A program made the position numbers and the translations under genes. A model generated the notes under the pieces. That model did not search any database. It was not told where the DNA came from and was given only the letters and a program-made list of their open reading frames with translations. A DNA stretch of 5,384 nucleotides from Methanosarcinaceae archaeon. Lineage in GTDB: Archaea; Halobacteriota; Methanosarcinia; Methanosarcinales; Methanosarcinaceae. The stretch covers positions 1-5,384 of the forward strand of contig JAQVBP010000135.1 in the NCBI GenBank assembly GCA_028690255.1, given 5' to 3'. Below are positions 1 through 4,463 of the stretch, one piece after another (the stretch's first letter is position 1; each line of letters begins with the position of its first letter).

Positions 1-167
1 TCCTAAATAAAATTCATCTAAATAATATCTTTGCCAGAATATGACAGAAAAATCTTAAATAGTATGATATGTTTAGAGTATACCTGCTTTCACAAAATAT
101 AAAAAATAATAAGAATGTAATATCTTCACCGTCATACTGTTTATGCCAGGAACAAAACCGAATCCAG

Positions 168-200
168 CATGAGTCAACTAACCATGAGATAAGACTCATG
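168..200. repeat. 8-bp inverted repeat, weak stem-loop
   Basis: CATGAGTC (168-175) and GACTCATG (193-200) are perfect reverse complements separated by 17 nt. The right arm is followed by GGGTTTTC rather than a clean T-run, so a terminator role is only possible. No gene ends just upstream inside the window. Confidence 0.35.
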
Positions 201-332
201 GGTTTTCTGCTGCGTTCTTATATAATGTAAAAAACAACTTGAGTTCCACATATAAACGGCTGACTTAAAAACCCTAAAAATTAAAAGACACAGGCTCTAA
301 AGATTCTCATCCAATATAAAAAATCGAGCTTG

Positions 333-381
333 AAAACCCAAAAACCCAAAACCCAAAACCCAAAACCCAAAACCCAAAAAA
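333..381. repeat. C3A4 heptamer tandem repeat
   Basis: Six CCC tracts begin at 337, 345, 352, 359, 366 and 373. They are separated by four A's, except the first gap, which has five. The unit is AAAACCC with a 7-bp period, and the minus strand therefore carries six GGG runs separated by TTTT. The tract ends directly before a TATA-like site upstream of the DUF1699 gene. A simple microsatellite produced by replication slippage is the plain explanation. The minus strand also meets the basic rule for an intramolecular G-quadruplex (at least four G3 runs with short loops). Confidence 0.9.
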
Positions 382-382
382 C

Positions 383-391
383 ATAATATAG
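383..391 (+). promoter_or_regulatory. TATA-like box for the DUF1699 gene
   Basis: The sequence TAATATA and its flanks lie immediately after the C3A4 tract. A start site about 25 nt downstream of its centre would fall near 410-414, giving a short leader that still includes the ribosome binding site at 420-425. The more distal TATA-like sites at 313-320, 249-256 and 218-225 are alternatives, and Methanosarcina leaders are often long. Confidence 0.35.
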
Positions 392-429
392 GGAAAAAGA
401 TCAAACCCTGAAAAAGAATGGTGATAAAA

Positions 430-825
430 ATGAAGATTAGAGTTGTAAGTTCAAAAGATGAAATTGACACATTAAAAAACGAAGAAGAAATTGTCCACCT
501 CGCATTCAGACCTTCAAACAAGGACATATTTAAACTTATCATGAAATGCCCGGGGATCAAAGCCATCCACATCCCAAGCTCCTACAAGAGGACGATTTCC
601 AGCTCAGCTCAGATGTACCTTTCCATGCAGAACATTGCCCTGCTTGAAGGGGACGTATGGGGCCACAGGAAAGACATCAACGAATACTCCGAAGTCTCAC
701 AGAATGTCTTTGACCGCATAAAGGAACTCAAGGGCGAGGGCCTTTCCGATGAAGACACCATCGACAGGCTCGTGAGGGAGACCAGGCTCAGCCCGGACTT
801 CGTAAGCTTCATCATGGCAAACTGA
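430..825 (+). CDS. DUF1699 family protein, function unknown
   Basis: This is a 131-residue protein that I recognise as the DUF1699 family, a highly conserved set of uncharacterised proteins found in Methanosarcina and close relatives. The N-terminal part (residues about 1-60) alternates beta strands and helices (MKIRVVSS, EEIVHLAFRPS, GIKAIHIPSS), which suggests a small alpha/beta fold. The C-terminal part (about 95-131) is charged and helical. Its GLSDEDTIDRLVRET and RLSPDFVSFIM segments are spaced like a helix-turn-helix, so DNA binding is possible but unproven. There is no signal peptide or membrane segment. I chose the ATG at 430 because GGTGAT (420-425) lies about 5 nt before it. The in-frame ATG at 418 would add MVIK and overlap that ribosome binding site. 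The gene appears to be a single unit, closed by a hairpin right after its stop. Confidence 0.88.
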   Translation: MKIRVVSSKDEIDTLKNEEEIVHLAFRPSNKDIFKLIMKCPGIKAIHIPSSYKRTISSSAQMYLSMQNIALLEGDVWGHRKDINEYSEVSQNVFDRIKELKGEGLSDEDTIDRLVRETRLSPDFVSFIMAN

Positions 826-832
826 GTTCAAA

Positions 833-883
833 GCTCATAATGAGCCCGGTCAGGGATCAGAGTTCTGACTGGCTCATCTTTTC
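833..883 (+). terminator. hairpin terminator after the DUF1699 gene
   Basis: A long stem starts 14 nt after the stop codon. ATGAGCC (840-846) pairs with GGCTCAT (871-877), and GTCAG (849-853) pairs with CTGAC (865-869). A small C/G versus T internal irregularity and an 11-nt loop complete it, and CTTTTC (878-883) follows. This is a convincing intrinsic-terminator-like structure for the plus strand. The left arm is preceded by GCTCAT (833-838), which is also complementary to ATGAGC (840-845), so the site contains three related arms. Confidence 0.75.
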
Positions 884-1082
884 TATTGATAGGTGGGCGG
901 GGAATAAGAGGAGACCCCCTCTACCAAACACCGATTTCTAATTTTAGTATTGGATTTTTGATTTTTGATTTTTGATTTTCAGCTCCTTACCTTAAATTTT
1001 AATTGGAGATTTCCAGGTTGTTCCAGGGGCGAATAACCTACACATTTTTTAAAAAATAGCACAAAAGATAACAGGGGATCTT
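884..1082. other. intergenic region upstream of the Hjc-like gene
   Basis: No gene is seen here. The stretch contains a G/C-rich patch at 891-924, a GATTTTT heptamer tract (953-979) and AT-rich promoter-like sequence. TATA candidates are TTAAATTTTAA near 989-999 and a T6A6 palindromic run at 1045-1056. The second is so close to the start codon that it would leave almost no leader, so the first is the better candidate. GGGGAT at 1074-1079 is the probable ribosome binding site for the gene at 1083. Confidence 0.45.
953..979. repeat. GATTTTT heptamer tandem repeat
   Basis: Three perfect GATTTTT units (953-959, 960-966, 967-973) are followed by a partial unit GATTTT (974-979). The 7-bp period matches that of the C3A4 tract on the other side of the DUF1699 gene, though the unit sequence differs. 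It is non-coding and probably a slippage-generated microsatellite. Confidence 0.9.
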
Positions 1083-1559
1083 ATGACAGAATTCGAACGC
1101 ATGCTGGTACGCTCATTTAATAAATACATTGAAGAAAATGAAATAAAAGCCATCTCGTACCGGTTAAAACAGCACAGGTTCACCCCTCAGTTTCTGGACG
1201 TACTTGTGGACTCCCTGAACCCGGACTTTTATATGGGAATCGAATGCAAGAGTATCTCAGTGGAAAAGGGGGCAAATGCACTGTATTTTACCCAGCATTT
1301 TACGGTGGACAAAAACGGGACCCACCAGATTGAAAGAATCTCGGATTACCTGAAAAAATCAGGAAGAAAAGGTTTCCTGGCCGTGGAACTCAGGATGGGG
1401 ATGGGGCACGGCAGGGAGGCTTACATAATCCCCTGGAAAGAACTGGAAAAGCGATACCGAAACGAAGCCCTCAAGTATACCGTCCGGGAAATCCGGGAAT
1501 TCCCGGAAATAAAAAGACAGGGGAAAGCATACTTAATCGAACCCCTTAACTGGAAATGA
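1083..1559 (+). CDS. Hjc-like PD-(D/E)XK nuclease
   Basis: This 158-residue protein has the layout of an archaeal Holliday junction resolvase-like nuclease. An early glutamate sits in FERMLVRSF (E5), the metal-binding aspartate in FLDVLVDS (D39), the E-x-K motif in GIECKSIS (E54, K56), and a following helix in HQIERISDYL (Q82). The hydrophobic strand GFLAVELR (97-104) and YIIPWKELEKRY (114-125) resemble the end of the Hjc fold. These residues would bind Mg2+ and cleave DNA backbones, so an active enzyme is expected. The canonical Hjc glycine/serine-rich loop before the aspartate is replaced by RLKQHRFTPQF, so the exact substrate is uncertain; another endonuclease of the superfamily is the main alternative. 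The start at 1083 has GGGGAT 3 nt upstream. A RecJ-like gene follows 178 bp downstream on the same strand, consistent with a DNA recombination or repair role. Confidence 0.68.
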   Translation: MTEFERMLVRSFNKYIEENEIKAISYRLKQHRFTPQFLDVLVDSLNPDFYMGIECKSISVEKGANALYFTQHFTVDKNGTHQIERISDYLKKSGRKGFLAVELRMGMGHGREAYIIPWKELEKRYRNEALKYTVREIREFPEIKRQGKAYLIEPLNWK

Positions 1560-1610
1560 GGGCTAAAACAGGGAAATTAAAAGGGGCCTGAAAAAGAGAT
1601 AATAAAAACC

Positions 1611-1677
1611 GAAAATAGGTGGGATGGAATACGAAAATAGGTGGGATGGAATACGAAAATAGATGGGGATGAAATAC
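1611..1677. repeat. 22-bp tandem repeat, three copies
   Basis: Two identical 22-bp units occupy 1611-1632 and 1633-1654 (starting GAAAATAGG and ending GGAATAC). A diverged 23-bp unit follows at 1655-1677, and 1678-1697 looks like a further decayed copy. The period is not a multiple of three, which fits non-coding DNA. Each unit contains a GGTGGGATG- or TGGGGATG-like element that resembles a ribosome binding site next to an ATG, with too short a spacing to be a good start. Confidence 0.9.
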
Positions 1678-1727
1678 GGAAATGGGGAAAATGGGACGTA
1701 AAAAAGGGAACCACGAAATCTGCGGAA

Positions 1728-1733
1728 GAGGAG
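1728..1733 (+). promoter_or_regulatory. ribosome binding site fixing the RecJ start
   Basis: GAGGAG lies 4 nt upstream of the ATG at 1738. The next in-frame ATG (1750) has only an A-rich sequence before it, so 1738 is the preferred start. Confidence 0.7.
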
Positions 1734-1737
1734 AAAG

Positions 1738-3132
1738 ATGACAGAACAAATGGAAAATATCAGGAAAAGGGCGGGCAAATGTGCCGAAGTGATCAAATCC
1801 CAGAAGTCAGTCCATGTGGTCTCCCATATTGACGCCGACGGGCTGAGCTCTGCGGGAATCATCTGCACGGCCCTTGAACGTGCCGGGATAGAATACAGCA
1901 CCCGTTTCGTAAAACAGCTTGATGAAACGACCCTTGACAAAATCGCCGATGAAAACCCCGGGCTTGTGATCTTCACGGACCTGGGAAGCGGCATGTGCGA
2001 GCCCATGAAAGCCCGGGGCATCCGGGCCGTTGTCTCGGACCATCACCGCCCCCAGGGAGAACTCGAATTCCCGGAACTGCACTTAAACCCTCACCTCTTC
2101 GGAGCAAACGGGTCTTACGAACTGAGCGGGTCCGGCACGACTTATATCCTGGCCTCGGCCCTCGGGAAAAACCGGGACCTTGCAGACCTTGCAATTGTCG
2201 GGGCGGTAGGAGACATGCAGCACCTGAAAATGGGACAGCTTACGGGTATAAACCGGGAAATTCTGGAGGAGGGTGTCGAAGCAGGGGTCCTCCGACATAA
2301 AAAGGACCTGACCCTTTTCGGGAAACAGACCCGCCCCATCTTCAAACTCCTGCAATACTCATCCGACCCCTATCTGCCGGGCCTTACGGGCGACGAGGAC
2401 GCCTGTATTGAATTTTTAAAGGAGCGGGGGGTCCGCTTCAGCAAGGAAGAAAGGTGGAGGCGCTGGATCGAGCTGGAAGCCCCCGAAAAACAGAAACTCG
2501 TCTCGGGCCTTGTCCAGTACTGCCTGCACCTGGGGCTTCCAACCTACAAAATAGAGCGCCTTGTGGGAGAAGTCTACGAGCTCCTCAAGGAACGCGAAGG
2601 CACGGAAATGCGGGACGCTTCCGAGTACGCGACCCTCCTGAACGCAACCGCCCGTTACGACCATGCCGAGATCGGGCTTGCCGTCTGCATGGGCAACAGG
2701 GAAGAAGCTTATGAGGACGCCCGCAAGCTGCTTGCGGAACACCGGCAGAACCTGGTAAACGGGCTTGTGTACGTCAAAAAAGAAGGTGTGACCGAGCTTG
2801 AAAACATTCAGTACTTCAATGCGGGCTCGGAGATCAAGGAGACCATAGTGGGCATCATCGCAGGCATGAGCTCGACAATCGTTTCTAACCGGAACCTGCC
2901 TATCATCGCCTTTGCAAACACCGACGGCGGAATCAAGGTCTCGGCCAGGGCCACCCAGGACCTTATCCGAAGAGGAGTAAACCTCTCGGAAGCCATGGAA
3001 AAGATCTCGGCCGAGGTGGGAGGAGCCGGAGGCGGGCACGATATTGCCGCAGGGGCCACGATTCCCGAAGGAACGAGAGACGAATTTACGCAGAAGCTGG
3101 ACTCTTTTATAGGAAACCAGTTAAAAAAATGA
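1738..3132 (+). CDS. recJ: archaeal RecJ-like DHH/DHHA1 exonuclease
   Basis: This 464-residue cytoplasmic protein is a full-length archaeal RecJ homologue, the family that includes the GINS-associated nuclease GAN of Thermococcales. The DHH phosphoesterase domain spans roughly residues 20-160. It shows motif I HIDADG (30-35), motif II TDLGSG with D81, motif III SDHHRP (100-105) and motif IV with D159 in GAVGDMQ. These aspartates and histidines bind the two catalytic metal ions. The middle part carries the archaeal-RecJ segment YSSDPYLPGLTGDE. The C-terminal DHHA1 domain (about 330-450) ends in the substrate-binding GGAGGGH motif (428-434). All key residues are present, so the enzyme should be active on single-stranded DNA or RNA ends. 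Such enzymes act in repair, primer removal or with the replisome. Codon usage favours G/C at third positions, as in a well-expressed housekeeping gene. Its partner may be the Hjc-like gene upstream. Confidence 0.93.
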   Translation: MTEQMENIRKRAGKCAEVIKSQKSVHVVSHIDADGLSSAGIICTALERAGIEYSTRFVKQLDETTLDKIADENPGLVIFTDLGSGMCEPMKARGIRAVVSDHHRPQGELEFPELHLNPHLFGANGSYELSGSGTTYILASALGKNRDLADLAIVGAVGDMQHLKMGQLTGINREILEEGVEAGVLRHKKDLTLFGKQTRPIFKLLQYSSDPYLPGLTGDEDACIEFLKERGVRFSKEERWRRWIELEAPEKQKLVSGLVQYCLHLGLPTYKIERLVGEVYELLKEREGTEMRDASEYATLLNATARYDHAEIGLAVCMGNREEAYEDARKLLAEHRQNLVNGLVYVKKEGVTELENIQYFNAGSEIKETIVGIIAGMSSTIVSNRNLPIIAFANTDGGIKVSARATQDLIRRGVNLSEAMEKISAEVGGAGGGHDIAAGATIPEGTRDEFTQKLDSFIGNQLKK

Positions 3133-3154
3133 AAGCATACATAACAATTTCAGA
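3119..3154. repeat. left copy of imperfect direct repeat
   Basis: This copy begins AGTTAAAAAAAT, contains the RecJ stop codon, and ends CAATTTCAGA. It matches 3261-3294 with one 2-bp length difference in the A-run. With the two copies set exactly 140 bp apart, 24 of 30 positions agree between 3125-3154 and 3265-3294. The two copies bracket the hairpin cluster at 3165-3256. Confidence 0.65.
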
Positions 3155-3164
3155 GCGAACTACC

Positions 3165-3256
3165 CCCCTGCCAGCCTTTGGCTGTCGTGTTAAACCATAG
3201 GTTTAACAGGAGTTTCTAATTTTCAATTAGAAACATCGAGGAAGGGGACTTCCCCT
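3165..3256. repeat. cluster of four consecutive short-loop hairpins
   Basis: Four stems follow one another. CAGCC/GGCTG (3172-3184) has a TTT loop. TGTTAAACC/GGTTTAACA (3188-3208) has an ATA loop. GTTTCTAATT/AATTAGAAAC (3212-3234) has a TTC loop. AGGGG/CCCCT (3243-3256) has an ACTT loop. Stem lengths are 5, 9, 10 and 5 bp with no mismatches. The first three are separated by only 3 nt each. The AGGGG arm can instead pair with CCCCT at 3165-3169, which would close the first three hairpins into a cloverleaf-like shape. It is not a tRNA, because loops and arms do not fit. Confidence 0.85.
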
Positions 3257-3260
3257 GAAG

Positions 3261-3294
3261 AGTTAAAAATAAAAACGCACATCGCAATTTCAGA
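3261..3294. repeat. right copy of imperfect direct repeat
   Basis: This is the second copy of the repeat seen at 3119-3154. It begins AGTTAAAAAT and ends GCAATTTCAGA. It lies outside any gene, whereas the left copy overlaps the end of the RecJ-like gene. That asymmetry suggests this copy is the duplicated or inserted one. Confidence 0.65.
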
Positions 3295-3340
3295 CTTGAT
3301 AAAGAGAATAAGATCCGAAAGGACCCGGGAGAAGGAAATG

Positions 3341-3370
3341 AAAGAGGGATGAGTTCTTCTCGACCTCTTT
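3341..3370 (-). terminator. possible terminator hairpin of the NrpR-domain gene
   Basis: AAAGAGG (3341-3347) and CCTCTTT (3364-3370) form a perfect 7-bp stem. A short inner stem GAG/CTC (3351-3353 with 3359-3361) tops it. On the minus strand it lies 60 nt after the stop codon and is followed by a pyrimidine-rich CATTTCCTTC stretch rather than a pure T-run. The assignment is therefore tentative. Confidence 0.45.
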
Positions 3371-3429
3371 CTAACACAACCGGCTCGAACCTCAGACCCA
3401 AAATCCGGATATGAAACCTGACCTGAACT

Positions 3430-4188
3430 TCAGACCAGGTCTTCAATACGGACCATTTCCTTAAAGGGGATAAGCTGCGACATCGCACTCGTATCGATAT
3501 GAATCCCGTACTCCTGAACAACTGCCATTGGGTTTGTCCCGCCAATAACGACAATTCCCATGTGGTCTCTTTCTACAGGCACATCCAGAACCCTGGTGTT
3601 CGGCTCACCCACCTCCAGGATGCCACTGAAACCCGCCTCCATCATATCGGATAAACAGCTTTCTATACCGTCTCTTGCAATCATGGGGGCTTCCCTGAGA
3701 TTGGCCAGGATCTTACCTGACCCGCTCCGGAGCATCTCCGAAACCGAAGTGATGCCCTGGGACATCAGGACTTCAAGGGGGTCCACGGTTGTGCTCGCAT
3801 AGGTCAGCACGTCCGTGAAACGGATCGGAATTCCGTTCTTTATCTGGACAACCCCCCCGAGTTTCGGGTTTATGGGAATACCGGCCTTTAACAGAACCCC
3901 GTCAATGGTTACACTGCATACGGACCCTATTCCCACTTTTCCTTTTTCGACTTTGAGATCCCCTATGGACTCCCCTTCGGAGATGACTTTTAAATAGGGA
4001 CTTACGGAAAGCCCGCTTGAGATAACCATCTTGAAGATTCCAAGTACATCGTCCAGATCTTCCCTATCAATCATAGAAACGTTGAGTATGACGTCCCCTT
4101 CCATGGTCTTCGGATCAAAGGTGGTCCGAAACATGAGATCCCTGATCCTCGATGACATGAATTGAATGCAGTAACCATTTTTTTCCAT
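3430..4188 (-). CDS. nrpRII: stand-alone NrpR-domain regulator, probably NrpRII
   Basis: This 252-residue protein is essentially one DUF128/NrpR regulatory domain. Family landmarks are GIGSVCSVTIDGVLLKAGIP (86-105), GGVVQIKNGIPIRF after it, and VERDHMGIVVIGGTNP (205-220) near the C-terminus. NrpR represses nitrogen-fixation and glutamine synthetase genes in methanogens and is released by 2-oxoglutarate. The classical form has an N-terminal winged helix plus NrpR domains. This protein starts almost directly with the domain and has no helix-turn-helix. That architecture matches Methanosarcina NrpRII, which does not bind DNA itself but joins DNA-bound NrpRI to general transcription factors. Another orphan DUF128 protein is the main alternative. 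The start at 4188 is well supported by AGAGGT (plus-strand 4196-4201) 7 nt upstream. The promoter holds a GGTA/TACC palindrome, suggesting autoregulation. No HTH-bearing partner gene is in the window. Confidence 0.82.
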   Translation of the reverse strand: MEKNGYCIQFMSSRIRDLMFRTTFDPKTMEGDVILNVSMIDREDLDDVLGIFKMVISSGLSVSPYLKVISEGESIGDLKVEKGKVGIGSVCSVTIDGVLLKAGIPINPKLGGVVQIKNGIPIRFTDVLTYASTTVDPLEVLMSQGITSVSEMLRSGSGKILANLREAPMIARDGIESCLSDMMEAGFSGILEVGEPNTRVLDVPVERDHMGIVVIGGTNPMAVVQEYGIHIDTSAMSQLIPFKEMVRIEDLV

Positions 4189-4212
4189 CTTATGTACCTC
4201 TTGACCATTTCA

Positions 4213-4226
4213 AGGTATTAATACCT
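4213..4226 (-). promoter_or_regulatory. 14-bp palindrome, candidate NrpR-type operator
   Basis: AGGTATTAATACCT is a perfect 14-bp palindrome 25 nt upstream of the NrpR-domain start codon. Its outer half-sites GGTA and TACC match those described for Methanosarcina NrpR operators (GGTA-N6-TACC), but the spacing here is 4 bp instead of 6. It sits just downstream of a TATA-like site, where a bound repressor could block polymerase. Confidence 0.55.
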
Positions 4227-4240
4227 ATTATAATTTATGT
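4226..4240 (-). promoter_or_regulatory. TATA-like promoter of the NrpR-domain gene
   Basis: Read on the minus strand, this is ACATAAATTATAATA. A start site about 25 nt downstream would fall near 4207, leaving a short leader with the AGAGGT ribosome binding site. A second candidate, CTATAAAAA (minus strand, about 4261-4269), lies 30 nt further upstream and would give a longer leader. Confidence 0.5.
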
Positions 4241-4463
4241 GTTAGTTGCCCCATCCCAGATTTTTATAGAGACCACCACTCACATCAGGCAAAAACCAGG
4301 CAGCATGAACTGAAGGAGCAGGTATCCTGGAAAGAGAGCCATCCTTAAAAGAAAGCCATCAGGAAAGCAGCATCAGATCAAGGCCAAGGCGTACAGGGAG
4401 GTGAACCCCTCATGTACCTCTTCTTTTCGAAACTCCAGATCAATTATCCGGCCAACCCGGGTC
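4241..4463. other. gap between isomerase and NrpR-domain genes
   Basis: No gene is supported here. The stretch includes a T5ATAG site (4261-4268) that could act as a TATA box on either strand, and an imperfect hairpin at 4391-4417. In that hairpin GTACA pairs with TGTAC and GAGG with CCTC, with a 2x1 internal irregularity and a 6-nt loop. It lies 46 nt behind the isomerase stop and might stabilise or end that transcript, but no T-run follows on the minus strand. Confidence 0.4.

Larger units (their letters stand above)
1..429. other. AT-rich gene-free left flank
   Basis: No open frame in this stretch looks like a real gene. The longest minus-strand frame (14-199) has no ribosome binding site ahead of its ATG, and its composition is the Phe/Ile/Leu-rich output expected of translated AT-rich DNA. 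Visible contents are several TATA-like sites that could serve plus-strand transcription (TTATATAA at 218-225, CATATAAA at 249-256, AATATAAA at 313-320, and an ATAATATA-like site near 383-391), an 8-bp inverted repeat (168-200) and a C3A4 heptamer tract (333-381). The stretch probably holds the upstream region of the DUF1699 gene. An unannotated small RNA starting from the 218-225 box cannot be excluded. Confidence 0.6.
1560..1737 (+). other. repeat-bearing gap before the RecJ-like gene
   Basis: This 178-bp purine-rich gap holds a 22-bp tandem repeat (1611-1677) and the ribosome binding site of the next gene. A weak TATA-like stretch, GATAATAAAA, lies near 1598-1607. No terminator-like hairpin with a T-run is visible after the Hjc-like gene, so read-through into the RecJ-like gene is plausible. 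Confidence 0.5.
3133..3429. other. convergent intergenic region rich in hairpins
   Basis: This 297-bp gap lies between the stop codons of the plus-strand RecJ-like gene and the minus-strand NrpR-domain gene, and it has no coding frame of interest. It holds a cluster of four hairpins (3165-3256), an imperfect direct repeat flanking that cluster, and a further hairpin (3341-3370). Its most likely ordinary role is transcription termination from both sides; a structured small RNA or a short mobile or REP-like element is also possible. Confidence 0.6.

Noticed and set aside
14..199. 61-residue minus-strand frame rich in Phe, Ile and Leu
   Set aside because: No ribosome binding site precedes the ATG, composition is what AT-rich DNA yields by chance, and I recognise no family motif.
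297..572. 91-residue minus-strand frame with a GFGFWVLGFGFLGF-like stretch
   Set aside because: The repetitive residues are a translation of the C3A4 tract, and the rest is antisense to the DUF1699 gene.
1611..1677. CRISPR array
   Set aside because: The 22-bp units are directly adjacent with no spacers between them, and no cas genes are present.
2416..3039. Long 207-residue antisense frame inside the RecJ-like gene
   Set aside because: The opposite strand has a complete DHH/DHHA1 protein with all motifs. The high G/C third-position bias of that gene suppresses antisense stops and explains the frame.
3165..3247. tRNA-like cloverleaf in the convergent gap
   Set aside because: The arms have 3-nt loops instead of 7-nt loops. 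There is no TTCGA-type T-loop, no anticodon arm geometry and no proper 7-bp acceptor stem. It is kept only as a structured element.
3420..3441. GACCTG/CAGGTC inverted repeat spanning the stop codon of the NrpR-domain gene
   Set aside because: It has only 6-bp arms with a 10-nt loop, lies partly in coding sequence and lacks a T-run, so it is not a convincing terminator.
4192..4422. Identical 11-mer ATGTACCTCTT at 4192-4202 and 4412-4422
   Set aside because: An 11-bp match is expected a few times by chance in a window this size. The second copy's minus-strand ATG has a 2-nt ribosome-binding-site spacing and opens only an 11-codon frame.
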